Assembly (NCBI GenBank): GCA_964482435.1
Contig: CAYZXL010000030.1
Coordinates: 1 to 51,346 of the forward strand
Direction: 5' to 3'
Origin: CAYZXL01 sp964482435
GTDB taxonomy: Bacteria; Auribacterota; JABMQX01
DNA: 51,346 nt
The notes under the pieces are model-generated. The model searched no databases. It was not told the origin of the DNA and worked only from the letters and a program-made list of their open reading frames with translations. Positions 8,790 through 17,076 of this stretch are shown here, piece by piece. The position numbers and the translations under genes were made by a program. The stretch's first letter is position 1. Every line of letters starts with the position of its first letter.

Positions 8790-10136
8790 TCAGCCTTTCA
8801 ATCTGCGTGAAATCCTCGCCCTCAGGACAATGGCGGCGATGTTGAGTGTCAGGACGAGGAGGACAAGCGTCAAGACCATGCCGTACTGGACGTGGCGAAT
8901 CTCGTCAACCGCCTCGTGCTCTGTGGCGAGGTTGTAGATGTTCCAGGGCAGCGCCGGAGTTGGCTGCGTCAGCGTCTGCCAGACCTTCAGCGGTTTCCCA
9001 ACGCTGACGGCTGCTGTGAAAATTATGGGTGCGGTTTCGCCCGCTGCCCTCCCCATGCTGATGACGACCCCCGTAAGAATGCCGGGAAGAGCCGCCGGCA
9101 AAATCACAGTCACGATCATTCGCCACTTGCTGGCGCCAAGGCTCAAGGCCGCCTCCTTGTAGTGCAAGGGGACGGAGCGAATCGCTTCCTCGGATGCTTT
9201 TATCACTGTAGGCAAGACGAGGACCGCCAGGGTCATTGCCCCGGCAAGGACGCTTTTGGAACCGGAGACGTGCAGCGCATTGACGAAGAAAGCCAAACCA
9301 AAAAGCCCAAAAACGATGCTGGGGACGCCAGCCAGCGTGCTGATGCACGTTCGCAGCAAGCTTATGAGGCGTCCCTGACTTGCGTACTCAACGAGATATA
9401 TGGCGGCTATGACTCCCATGGGGACGGCAAATATCATTGCCCCGACTGTCAGGTAAATGGTGCCGAGCATTTCCGGCCAGATGCCGCCGAAGAAGTGGGC
9501 GTCGAAAGACTCGTCAAATAGAAAGCGCCAGTAGATTGTTCGTCGGGGAAGAAGCATTTTGTCGAGGTTTTTCTCCAGGTATGCGAAGACAGGCTCAAGC
9601 GACGTGCCCTTGAAATCGTTGACGCGGGGGACAAAAAACCTCCGGCCGATTTTTGACGGGGCCGAATAGTCATACTGCTCCACGTATAGCACATCGTGGA
9701 GCTTGAGAAGGGCGCGGTCCCACCGGGTCTGGCCATACTGGTCCCGCGCGAGAACCGGCCTCAGTTGACCCGGCAACGGACCAAGGAGCGCGCGAAGGCG
9801 CTCCTTCAATTCGCGCAGGGGGCCGGCGTACGTGCGACGTCGCACGGAATCGGCGGAGCTGAGTTCGTCCTCGAATTTCCACATGAGGTCGTAAATGCCC
9901 TGCCGGGCACGTTTTGCCCGGGCGACCTCCGCCTCGACGGCGGCGCGGTTACCGCGACCGAATTTGTCGAGCATGAGTCTGCGGTGCTCGACAGTGGCCT
10001 GGAAGACAAACGCGCGGGAGCCTCGGACGAAGATGGGTCCCAGAACGATGACGAGGGCAAGGACGAGCAGGAGGGTCGAGGAAATGCCGAGTCCTGCAAA
10101 GGACTTATCGAGCATTTTTCGAGTGGCTGGTCGCAT
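8790..10136 (-). CDS. pstA: Phosphate ABC transporter permease PstA with a long periplasmic insertion
   Basis: 448 residues against about 280-300 for a typical PstA. A first transmembrane helix (residues about 15-37) is followed by some 170 mostly hydrophilic residues, rich in Arg/Lys/Glu and probably helical, before the core permease begins at FFGGIWPEMLGTIYLTVGAMIF. The core has five further helices and the permease loop EEAIRSVPLHYKEAALSLGASKWRMI, the EAA motif that docks on PstB. The insertion lies where DUF3333-type PstA proteins carry one, so it is probably a periplasmic domain touching PstS, which is inference. The gene begins 4 bases after pstC and ends 3 bases before pstB. Confidence 0.95.
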   Translation of the reverse strand: MRPATRKMLDKSFAGLGISSTLLLVLALVIVLGPIFVRGSRAFVFQATVEHRRLMLDKFGRGNRAAVEAEVARAKRARQGIYDLMWKFEDELSSADSVRRRTYAGPLRELKERLRALLGPLPGQLRPVLARDQYGQTRWDRALLKLHDVLYVEQYDYSAPSKIGRRFFVPRVNDFKGTSLEPVFAYLEKNLDKMLLPRRTIYWRFLFDESFDAHFFGGIWPEMLGTIYLTVGAMIFAVPMGVIAAIYLVEYASQGRLISLLRTCISTLAGVPSIVFGLFGLAFFVNALHVSGSKSVLAGAMTLAVLVLPTVIKASEEAIRSVPLHYKEAALSLGASKWRMIVTVILPAALPGILTGVVISMGRAAGETAPIIFTAAVSVGKPLKVWQTLTQPTPALPWNIYNLATEHEAVDEIRHVQYGMVLTLVLLVLTLNIAAIVLRARISRRLKG

Positions 10137-10140
10137 CTGC

Positions 10141-11310
10141 TTACGCCCTCCCCAATTTTGACCGCCGAAGGACCCATTCGCTCACTAAATTGGAAACAAA
10201 GGAGAAAGCCAGCAGGCAAAGTGCCAGGGCAAAAAGGACGTGGTATCGTGCGGAGCCGGTGACCTGGTCGGCTTCGCCCATATCCCCGGCGATAGTGGCG
10301 GTCATCGTGCGAACCGGCTCCAGAAGGTTAAACCACGGGCGAGGGATTTGGGCGGCGTTACCCGAGGCCATCCACACCACCATCGTTTCGCCGACGGCTC
10401 GCATTGTCCCCAGTATGACGGCCGCACACAGTCCGCTCTTAGCGGCTGGGAGAAGGACTTTCACTGTGGTTTCTGCACGTGTGGCGCCGAGGGCATAGCT
10501 TGCCTCGCGGAGCTCCCGACCGATGGCCTGGAGGGCGTCCTCCGATACGCTCAGGACGGTCGGCAGTGCCATGATTCCCAGAATGACGGAGACGTTCAGG
10601 GCGTTTGTGCCGCTGGATATTTGCAGGTTGCCCAGGAGCCTTCCGAGCCATAGAAGCCCCAAGAGGGCGCAGGCAGCGAGAATGAGTCTGGCCAGGTTCC
10701 GGACTGCCGGACGGAAACGCGACGGCGCTGTGCTTGTGACCATGCTTCCCAACAGAAAAACCATCGCGATTCCAATAGGGACACCGACAAACCACATAGC
10801 CACAGAGAGGATTGCGCCGCCGTGTTCCTGAAGGAGTGGTGCGAAAATCACCAGGGCGAAGAAACCGTAGGCGACCGAGGGAATCGCGGCAAGGATTTCG
10901 ATTACGGGCTTGATGAGCTGGCGGAGGTTGAAGGGGAGGATTTCGCTCATGCATACGGCAGCGGAGACGCCGAGCGGAACGGCGACGAGGATGGCGCCAA
11001 GGGTGACGAGTCCGCTGCCGACGAATATCGCCAGGGCCCCGAAGACAGGGGGTCTGCCGGAAGGATACCACTGGATGCTCGTGAAGAACTCACCTATTCC
11101 TCGGATGCGGAAAAACGGGAGAGCGTCCCTGACGATGGAATAGAAGATAAAGAAGACCGCCAGAGCGGAGGCAGAAGTGATGGCGAGGAGAATGCCCTGC
11201 CCGGCAAGAGAGCCAGCCTTCTTAGTCAGGCTGGCCCTCTTGCCAAGTAACAGGCCCCGGCTTTGGGGGGGGGTGGTTGGTCCGGCCGTGAGGTATATGT
11301 GCTCTGTCAT
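10141..11310 (-). CDS. pstC: Phosphate ABC transporter permease PstC
   Basis: 389 residues, longer than the usual 300-320. It has at least six transmembrane helices, beginning with ILLAITSASALAVFFIFYSIV and continuing with PVFGALAIFVGSGLVTLGAILVAVPLG. The core motifs LRQLIKPVIEILAAIPSVAYGFFALV and the EAA loop ALQAIGRELREASYALGATRAET identify PstC. The extra length lies mainly in the middle, between the helix containing MWFVGVPIGIAMVFLLG and the one containing GIMALPTVLSVSEDAL. It forms the channel with PstA. The start is 46 bases downstream of the pstS stop, so the gene is in the pstS transcription unit. Confidence 0.96.
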   Translation of the reverse strand: MTEHIYLTAGPTTPPQSRGLLLGKRASLTKKAGSLAGQGILLAITSASALAVFFIFYSIVRDALPFFRIRGIGEFFTSIQWYPSGRPPVFGALAIFVGSGLVTLGAILVAVPLGVSAAVCMSEILPFNLRQLIKPVIEILAAIPSVAYGFFALVIFAPLLQEHGGAILSVAMWFVGVPIGIAMVFLLGSMVTSTAPSRFRPAVRNLARLILAACALLGLLWLGRLLGNLQISSGTNALNVSVILGIMALPTVLSVSEDALQAIGRELREASYALGATRAETTVKVLLPAAKSGLCAAVILGTMRAVGETMVVWMASGNAAQIPRPWFNLLEPVRTMTATIAGDMGEADQVTGSARYHVLFALALCLLAFSFVSNLVSEWVLRRSKLGRA

Positions 11311-11356
11311 GGCTCCGAGTCTTGTGGACCACCACAGGATTGAAGCCGGGGCGCTC

Positions 11357-12196
11357 TTAATATTGGGTTACCGGCACAAATCCTATGGCTTCCACGATCT
11401 CCTGTCCTCTCTTTGTCAGGTGAAGTGTAACGAGCGCGTGCAGGTGGCTGCCGAGCTGCGGGAAACCGTTTGTAAACATGAACAGAGGCCTGGATACGGG
11501 ATACCGGCCCGACCGAACCGTGTCGGGGTCGGGATAAACGCCGTTGATGTCCAGGGCCTTGACTGTTCGGTCAACAAAGCCCAGCCCCACGTACCCGATG
11601 GCGGCGGGTGTGCTCTGAACGCGCTGACGGATCGCCCCGTTGCTCCCGACGTATTCGGCATCGGCGGCAATTTTCTCGCTTTTCATGACCATGGTCTCGA
11701 AGCACTCGTAGGTGCCGCTATTGGTGTCGCGGCTTATCTTGACGATCTTCCGGTCGGCTCCGCCGAGTTCCTTCCAGTTGGAGATTTTGCCCATGTAGAT
11801 GTCGCGGACCTGGTCAACTGTCAGAGCCTTGACCGAATTCGTCGGGTGGACGATGACGGCGATTCCGTCCATGGCGACGACGTGAGCGACGGGCATGACG
11901 CCTTTCTCAAGGGCGGCCTTGAACTCGGTGTCCTTCATGAAGCGAGACATGTTGGCGATACCACACGTCCCGTTTACGAGGCTCTTGGCGCCATTGCCGC
12001 TGCCCGACTCGCTGACGGTGACGTTGACGTCCGGGTGCCTTCCCATATAGTACTCGGCAAACGCCTTGCCAATGGGGCCGACTGTCGTCGAACCGTCCAT
12101 AACGATGTTTGCTTTTTCTCCTTCGGCAGAAGCTCCCGCGGCGCTCACGGCGAGTGCGAAAGCCACGCTGAGGATCGAACTTCCAAGCCTTGTCAT
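11357..12196 (-). CDS. pstS: Periplasmic phosphate-binding protein PstS
   Basis: 279 residues. A cleavable signal peptide ending near ASAEG is followed by NIVMDGSTTVGPIGKAFAEYY, in which the Ser/Thr-rich loop (DGSTTV) contacts phosphate. SESGSGNGAKSLVNG and SRDTNSGTYECFETMV supply the other ligand-binding loops. This is the PBP-like short PstS/SphX form. The ATG at 12196 follows an AGGAGG site by about 8 bases. A triple GTTAGA-type repeat lies about 135 bases upstream with a -10 like TATGAT, which fits induction by the neighbouring PhoB under phosphate starvation. It is the first gene of pstSCAB. Confidence 0.96.
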   Translation of the reverse strand: MTRLGSSILSVAFALAVSAAGASAEGEKANIVMDGSTTVGPIGKAFAEYYMGRHPDVNVTVSESGSGNGAKSLVNGTCGIANMSRFMKDTEFKAALEKGVMPVAHVVAMDGIAVIVHPTNSVKALTVDQVRDIYMGKISNWKELGGADRKIVKISRDTNSGTYECFETMVMKSEKIAADAEYVGSNGAIRQRVQSTPAAIGYVGLGFVDRTVKALDINGVYPDPDTVRSGRYPVSRPLFMFTNGFPQLGSHLHALVTLHLTKRGQEIVEAIGFVPVTQY

Positions 12197-12311
12197 ACTT
12201 CCATCCTCCTGTTTTGCGGTTCGTTATGTTTTTGGCAGAGAGTTCCAGCGTCTAATTGCAGAGCGGCGTTGGCGCCGGAGCCGCGGGAGACTCCCGCGTG
12301 CACTCTCCATA

Positions 12312-12358
12312 ATCATATAACCATTTGACTGTTAGAACCCCCTTAGCCTCTCGTTAGA
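12312..12358 (-). promoter_or_regulatory. Candidate Pho box and promoter upstream of pstS
   Basis: On the plus strand, GTTAGA begins at 12331, CTTAGC at 12342 and GTTAGA at 12353: three related hexamers exactly 11 bases apart. PhoB-type regulators bind tandem 11-bp direct repeats, so the spacing fits. Read on the minus strand, the last repeat overlaps the -35 position of a possible promoter whose -10 (TATGAT) is at 12317-12312. The same hexamer pair occurs upstream of the porin unit. Confidence 0.7.
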
Positions 12359-12385
12359 AGACCGTCATGGGGAGCCGTGGTTGGA

Positions 12386-13846
12386 TCAGAAGTCAGCCTG
12401 AGTTCTCACCTGGAGCGTATCCGATGCGCCAACCTCGTCGAGGTCCCCATGGACGTAATTCCACATAATCCTGGTGTTCGGGTTCAGATACCAGTTCACG
12501 CCGACAGTGATGTCGTCGAGTTCACCCCCTTCGACTTCCTCGTCGCTGAGGTCGAGATGAGAGTAGCGTGCGGCGACTTCCCATGCTCCCGCACCGCCGG
12601 CGCCGAAGTTCTTCTTCGGTTTGACGCGGCTGAAAAGCCCACTCTTGTAAGCTCGGTTCTCGCCCGTCAGAAAGTAGCTGGCCATGGCGTAGAACCCGGA
12701 GAACCCAGGATCGGTTCCATCGGCGGTGTTCAAGCCGGCATGGATGAACTCGCCTTGCAGCGAGAATGGACCGAGCACCAGAGCCGCTTCTGCCCCCATG
12801 AGGTCCATATCGTCCACGTCGGTGATGTCTTTGGTGTCAACGTACCTCGGGGCGATGTGGACCTCGGGCCGATCGCTGAATAGCACCTTTGCGTCGTTGG
12901 GGTTTCTACGGCTGTATGCGGCGCCAAGGTGGAGCAACCTTCGACCCTTGTCTTCGTACCAGGGTAAGCCGGTTAGACGAGCCGTGAAGTTGTACTCTCC
13001 GTCGCTGATTCGGTTCCCGACATCGTCGCTGCCTTTGAAGACACCAAGCGCCCAGGTCATGCGGTCGTTGAGCTGGGAATTGTGGAACATAAGCCCAGCT
13101 TTGCGAGAGGGAACAAGCGCGCTGGTGAGGGACCTCTCCAGGAAGGTAATGTAGTTGCTGCTGGTCTGTTCCTCGAGGCCAAACGGCTCGTAGAACTGTC
13201 CGACCCTAATGTTGCCGACGACGGGGAGGTCAAGGATGCCAAGATAGACGTCCTTCCACTTCGCCTGGCCTCCGCTGAAAGTCCCAACCTTCTCCTTGTC
13301 ATCCATGTACTTGAAGCCTCCTCCGGCAAAGTCGTACTGGGTTTTGAATTCGACCTTTTTGTACATCGTGCCGGAGAGGGCGATTCTGGCTCTTCGGAAC
13401 TCCACGCCGTCCTTCAAGGTACCGACCTTCTCGACGAGTTCATCGTCGCCAGAGTTCCAGGCGCTGTCGAAGTGGATGCGGCCACCGATTTTCATTGTGA
13501 ACGCCTTATCGGGGGTTTCAAAGTTCAGGCCTTCTTTCCAGAAGGCACGGAAGGTATCGGGCTTCTCTTCCTTTACCTCCACCTTCTTTAGCTGCTCTTC
13601 CACCTGATCAATTCGTTTGACCTGTTTTTCGACGTCGCCCACCCTCTTCTCGAGGGGTGACGGGGCCTTTGCGGCAGCTTCTTTCTCCCTCTGCCCGCCT
13701 TCGAGTTGCCAGACTCGCTTTTCGAGTTCCTCGATTCTGTTCAGGAGTTCTTTTTCTCTTTCCGTCTGCTCAGTTTCCTGCGGGCGCGCTGGCAGAGCCA
13801 CGAGCGCCGTCAGCAAGCTGAGGAGCGTCAGGCATGTCCATTTCAT
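12386..13846 (-). CDS. Phosphate-selective porin O/P family outer-membrane protein
   Basis: 486 residues. A signal peptide (CLTLLSLLTALVALPARP) is followed by a coiled-coil segment of about 70 residues rich in Glu and Lys (heptads such as LLNRIEELEKRVWQLEG), then a 16-strand-type beta-barrel recognisable as the OprO/OprP (porin O/P) family from FTMKIGGRIHFDSAWN, FRRARIALSGTMYKKVEFKTQYDFAG, WKDVYLGI, IRVGQFYEPFGLEEQTSSNYITFLERSL and the closing strand of NPNTRIMWNYVHGDLD. The coiled coil probably anchors the barrel to peptidoglycan or spaces it in the envelope. A GGAGGG ribosome site precedes the ATG. Its position between phoR and pstS, and a Pho-box-like repeat upstream, support a role in phosphate entry. 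Confidence 0.93.
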   Translation of the reverse strand: MKWTCLTLLSLLTALVALPARPQETEQTEREKELLNRIEELEKRVWQLEGGQREKEAAAKAPSPLEKRVGDVEKQVKRIDQVEEQLKKVEVKEEKPDTFRAFWKEGLNFETPDKAFTMKIGGRIHFDSAWNSGDDELVEKVGTLKDGVEFRRARIALSGTMYKKVEFKTQYDFAGGGFKYMDDKEKVGTFSGGQAKWKDVYLGILDLPVVGNIRVGQFYEPFGLEEQTSSNYITFLERSLTSALVPSRKAGLMFHNSQLNDRMTWALGVFKGSDDVGNRISDGEYNFTARLTGLPWYEDKGRRLLHLGAAYSRRNPNDAKVLFSDRPEVHIAPRYVDTKDITDVDDMDLMGAEAALVLGPFSLQGEFIHAGLNTADGTDPGFSGFYAMASYFLTGENRAYKSGLFSRVKPKKNFGAGGAGAWEVAARYSHLDLSDEEVEGGELDDITVGVNWYLNPNTRIMWNYVHGDLDEVGASDTLQVRTQADF

Positions 13847-14051
13847 AGTTTCTTTCCCTCCAAGAGTTTGACAGGACCACTACAACAATCAAGCAAACCA
13901 GAGCCGTACCTCTCAGGAAAACCTGGATTGCCCAATCCCTCATCGGTTCGACAACAACACCCTTCTCCGAGAGCCAGCGCACCCGCCACCTCGCGAAGAC
14001 AACATTCGCCCGTAACCAGACACCAGCGAGAATCGCCAGGACGAGAAACAC
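13770..14051 (-). CDS. Possible small two-helix membrane protein overlapping the porin start
   Basis: A 93-codon frame with a GTG start preceded by GGAGGG at a good distance. It has two hydrophobic stretches (FLVLAILAGVWL near the start; GTALVCLIVVVVL near residues 48-60) separated by a basic loop. Its last 77 bases overlap the start of the porin gene in another frame, which is long for a genuine overlap. It lies directly downstream of the second Pho-box-like repeat. I recognise no family. It could be a real small phosphate-regulon membrane protein, or just the leader of the porin mRNA. Confidence 0.35.
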   Translation of the reverse strand: MFLVLAILAGVWLRANVVFARWRVRWLSEKGVVVEPMRDWAIQVFLRGTALVCLIVVVVLSNSWRERNYEMDMPDAPQLADGARGSASAPAGN

Positions 14052-14113
14052 TGCAATGCCCTCCAGATAAATGTGAAGTTTTCGCCAGCAATATCGGCGA
14101 GGGGTGTTCGGGG

Positions 14114-14144
14114 ATTATCAGGGGCAAGTTAGATTTTCGTTAGA
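14114..14144 (-). promoter_or_regulatory. Candidate Pho box upstream of the porin unit
   Basis: Plus-strand GTTAGA at 14128 and again at 14139, 11 bases apart, with a weak third match at 14117 (ATCAGG). This is the same hexamer and period as upstream of pstS. A possible -10 (GATAAT on the minus strand) is at 14119-14114. Expected target of the PhoB-like regulator encoded just upstream. Confidence 0.65.
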
Positions 14145-14167
14145 AGAGACAGGGGGAGGAGGCTCGC

Positions 14168-15943
14168 TCAGGCTTTCGGGATGTGGATGGAGAAGACGCT
14201 TCCCTTGCCGGGGGCGCTCTCGACGGAGACGCGGCCGCCGTGAGCCTGGGCGATGTGCTTGACGATGGCAAGTCCAAGGCCCGTGCCGCCCCGCTCTGAG
14301 GGGCTTCGGCCTTTATCCACGCGGTAGAAGCGCTCGAAGAGGCGGGGAAGATGTTCATTTGCGATTCCGCAGCCCTGGTCGCGGACGGCGATGGTTATTT
14401 CGGAATCGGACTGGCTCGCTGCGACTTGGACTGGCTTTCCCGGCTCGCTGTACTTAATGGCGTTGTCGAGGAGGTTGACAACGGCTTCCTCGAGAAGAGG
14501 GGGATTCATTTTGGCCACGAGGTCCTCCGCACAGGTCAGCTCGATAGAGACGTTTCTTGCGCCGGCTTTGGTTTCACAGGCCTGAACAGCGGCCTCCAGG
14601 GTGTCTTTTAGTTTGCCGGCCTCCAGTGCGATCCTTGCTCTTTCGGCTTCCAGCTCGATCCTGGACAGGGAGAGGAGGTCCTCGACTATGGAGTTGAGTC
14701 GGTCCGCGTGCTTCAGGATAATGCCGAGGAAGCGCTGAGCATCCTGAGGGTTGTTTATTGCTCCGTCGAGGAGAGTTTCCACGGCCCCTTTGATGGAGGT
14801 GATGGGCGTCTTTAGCTCGTGGGAGATGTTGGCGACGAAGTCGCGTCGGACGTTCTCGAGTTTCCGAAGGCGGGTGATGTCGTTGAGGACGACTACGGCG
14901 CCGATCTCTCTTCCTTCAGCGTCTCGCAGGGCGGTCGCGTGGGCATGGAGGAAACGCTCGCCATCGTGTCGCAAAGTGATCTCGGTCTCCGGGACGGCCG
15001 AGCCGGACAGGGCTGCGATAACCAGTTGCTGAAGGTCCTTATTCCTCACCACTTCCTGGATGCTTCTGCCAAGAGCTTCCTGGGGGTTCACCCCGAGGAG
15101 GGAGGATGCCGCCCGGTTGAGCATGATGAGCCGTTCCTCCCTGTCAATCGCAAGGACGCCCTCCACCATGCTCGACAGGACGGCTTCCTGTTCGTTTCGC
15201 TGGCGCAGGACTGTGCGGATGCGCTCGTCGAGCTGAGCGGCCATTTGGTTCATGGCTTCGGCGAGGGCGGTTGTTTCCTCCGCTCCCGAGACGGACAATC
15301 GGCCGGACAGGTCTCCTCGTGCGAACCTTTCTGCGCCGCGGCGCATTTCTTCCAGGGGGCGGCTGATTCGACGAGATATGACCCAGCTCACGCCTGCCGC
15401 GACGATAGCCACGGCCAGTCCGACAAAGGCGATGCGGATGCGAATGGCGCCGATGGCGTGGTCAATGGCGGTTACGGGGACAGCCGCCCGGACAACTCCG
15501 ACAATCTCGCCGTTCTCCCGAAGGGGAAGGCCTACGTAGAGCATGTCTCTCTGGAGAGTAGGGCTGGGTCGTTTGGAAGTGCCTATGCGGCCAGCCAGGG
15601 CATCAAAGATTTCGGGTCGGTCTCCGTGATTCTCCATGGTGTCAGGGTTGTCGTCGCTATCGCCGATGACCTTGCCCGAGGGAAGGATGACGGTGATGCG
15701 AGTGGATGACTTCTTCCCAAGTTCCTTGCACAGACTGTCCATGGCTTGTTCGTTGGAGAGAATTTCGCGCCCGGAGAGCTGCTTCTGGATGAGGCGGGCC
15801 CTTGCTTCGAGGTTAGTGGCTGTATCCTTCTCATAGAAATCGCGCAGGGCTTTGGAGGCATGCCACAACAGTCCCAGGAGGGAAAGAACTGTGATTACAA
15901 GGAAGGACGGGTAAATCTGCCAGAGGAGGCGTTTTTTCCGCAT
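14168..15943 (-). CDS. phoR: PhoR-like membrane sensor histidine kinase
   Basis: 591 residues. Transmembrane helix about 11-27, periplasmic sensor region about 30-165, second helix about 170-189, HAMP about 190-243, PAS domain about 250-360 (VLSSMVEGVLAIDREERLIMLN), HisKA with FVANISHELKTP (phospho-accepting His375), and HATPase_c with NLLDNAIKYSEPG (N box), DQGCGI (G1) and GGTGLGLAIVKH (G2). This is the PhoR/PnpS plan with a large extracytoplasmic domain. It would phosphorylate the PhoB-like regulator, whose stop codon is 3 bases before this start. An AAGGAGTG ribosome site lies inside the end of phoB. The link to phosphate rests on the adjacent pst and porin genes. Confidence 0.92.
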   Translation of the reverse strand: MRKKRLLWQIYPSFLVITVLSLLGLLWHASKALRDFYEKDTATNLEARARLIQKQLSGREILSNEQAMDSLCKELGKKSSTRITVILPSGKVIGDSDDNPDTMENHGDRPEIFDALAGRIGTSKRPSPTLQRDMLYVGLPLRENGEIVGVVRAAVPVTAIDHAIGAIRIRIAFVGLAVAIVAAGVSWVISRRISRPLEEMRRGAERFARGDLSGRLSVSGAEETTALAEAMNQMAAQLDERIRTVLRQRNEQEAVLSSMVEGVLAIDREERLIMLNRAASSLLGVNPQEALGRSIQEVVRNKDLQQLVIAALSGSAVPETEITLRHDGERFLHAHATALRDAEGREIGAVVVLNDITRLRKLENVRRDFVANISHELKTPITSIKGAVETLLDGAINNPQDAQRFLGIILKHADRLNSIVEDLLSLSRIELEAERARIALEAGKLKDTLEAAVQACETKAGARNVSIELTCAEDLVAKMNPPLLEEAVVNLLDNAIKYSEPGKPVQVAASQSDSEITIAVRDQGCGIANEHLPRLFERFYRVDKGRSPSERGGTGLGLAIVKHIAQAHGGRVSVESAPGKGSVFSIHIPKA

Positions 15944-15946
15944 ATT

Positions 15947-16633
15947 TCACTCCTTGAACCTGTATCCGACGCCGCGAACAGTTTCGATGAAGTGGCCAGA
16001 CGGGCCGAGCTTTTTCCGAAGGCCGACAATCTGCACGTCAACGGAGCGGTCGGTCACGGGGTAGTCGGCTCCGCGGATGGCGTCAACGATCCGGGAACGA
16101 GTGAAGACCCAACCGGGTCTTCGAGCAAGAAAGTGGAGAAGTTCAAACTCTGTAAAGGTAAGTTCCACGGGCTTGCCTCGGGCGAGTATTTCTCGTCGTC
16201 CCGGGTGAATCACAAGGTCGTGGATTTTCAGGACGGACGATTGGTCAACTGGCTGCTGAGCCTTTCTGCGAAGCAGGGCTTTGAGTCTGGCGAGGAGGAC
16301 TCTTGGACTGAATGGCTTGACTATGTAGTCGTCGGCGCCCAACTCAAGGCCGGTCACGATGTCTGCCTCTTCGCCTTTTGCCGTGACAATTATAATCGCT
16401 ATATGGGAGGTCTTCGGGTCGCTTTTGAGGATTTTGCAGACATCCAGGCCGTCCACGCCCGGCAACATCAAGTCAAGAAGGATGAGGTCTGGCGACTCAG
16501 AGCGTGCCGCTTTAAGGGCATCCTCCCCGGTGGCAACGCATTTGGCGCGATAGCCGTTCTTGAGGAGATTGTACTCAAGCAGTTCGAGGATGTCCTCTTC
16601 GTCATCCACGACAAGAATTTTCTCTTTTGGCAT
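15947..16633 (-). CDS. phoB: PhoB-like OmpR-family response regulator
   Basis: 228 residues from the ATG at 16633, where the receiver domain starts (MPKEKILVVDDEEDILELLE). Phospho-accepting Asp54 is in LILLDLMLPG, the conserved Thr/Lys in IIIVTAKGEE. The C-terminal winged helix is seen in LTFTEFELLHFLARRPGWVFTR and TDRSVDVQIVGLRKKLG, ending with the ETVRGVGYRF typical of PhoB. An upstream in-frame start would add 80 residues with no domain character, so I reject it. It is the first gene of the phoB-phoR unit and probably binds the 11-bp GTTAGA repeats found upstream of the porin unit and pstS. Confidence 0.93.
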   Translation of the reverse strand: MPKEKILVVDDEEDILELLEYNLLKNGYRAKCVATGEDALKAARSESPDLILLDLMLPGVDGLDVCKILKSDPKTSHIAIIIVTAKGEEADIVTGLELGADDYIVKPFSPRVLLARLKALLRRKAQQPVDQSSVLKIHDLVIHPGRREILARGKPVELTFTEFELLHFLARRPGWVFTRSRIVDAIRGADYPVTDRSVDVQIVGLRKKLGPSGHFIETVRGVGYRFKE

Positions 16634-17076
16634 CTCTGCCCTTTCATTCAATTGAGGAAGTGAATGGGCAGCCCGGGGGCGCGAGCGACCGAGGCCCAGC
16701 ACCTCGAAAGCTCGCTGAGAGGGATAAACCTCCGCGAGGCCGCGTTTGCACCTTTCGGCAATCATGTTAGCCGGTGCTGTCCTCTCTGGCAAGAGATTCG
16801 GCAAGCGAAGGGCGCATCTCCGGGAGTAGTTCCGGACAGTCGGATGGATATCTGTTTGACTGGCAATCCCCATGCTGCTACGGTGTGAGCCGACACTGGG
16901 GCGGTCGCGGAGGTGAAGGTTGAAGCGATGAAGTCTGCGGTTTGCGGAGGAACGAATTGGGGCGGAGGTTCTTTTCGGGTGCGCGCGCTGGGGGGTTTGG
17001 CGCCGGAGTTGGGCGGTGGGGTGTGGGACCCATGCGGCCGCTCAGTTGCGAATCCATTGGTAAGGAGGCGGTTACG
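16634..17076. other. Divergent intergenic region between phoB and the propeller gene
   Basis: About 443 bases. Both neighbouring genes start outward from here, so it should contain two promoters. I found no clear tandem GTTAGA repeat, so phoB autoregulation is not supported by sequence. Open frames crossing it are extensions of the two flanking genes. Confidence 0.5.

Noticed and set aside
11177..12328. Plus-strand 383-codon frame opposite pstS and the start of pstC
   Set aside because: It is the complement of two well-recognised transport genes and has no protein features of its own.
16942..17076. N-terminal extension of the propeller gene to 16942
   Set aside because: The extension is low-complexity Gly/Arg with no ribosome site; AAGGAGG and a signal sequence support the ATG at 17077.
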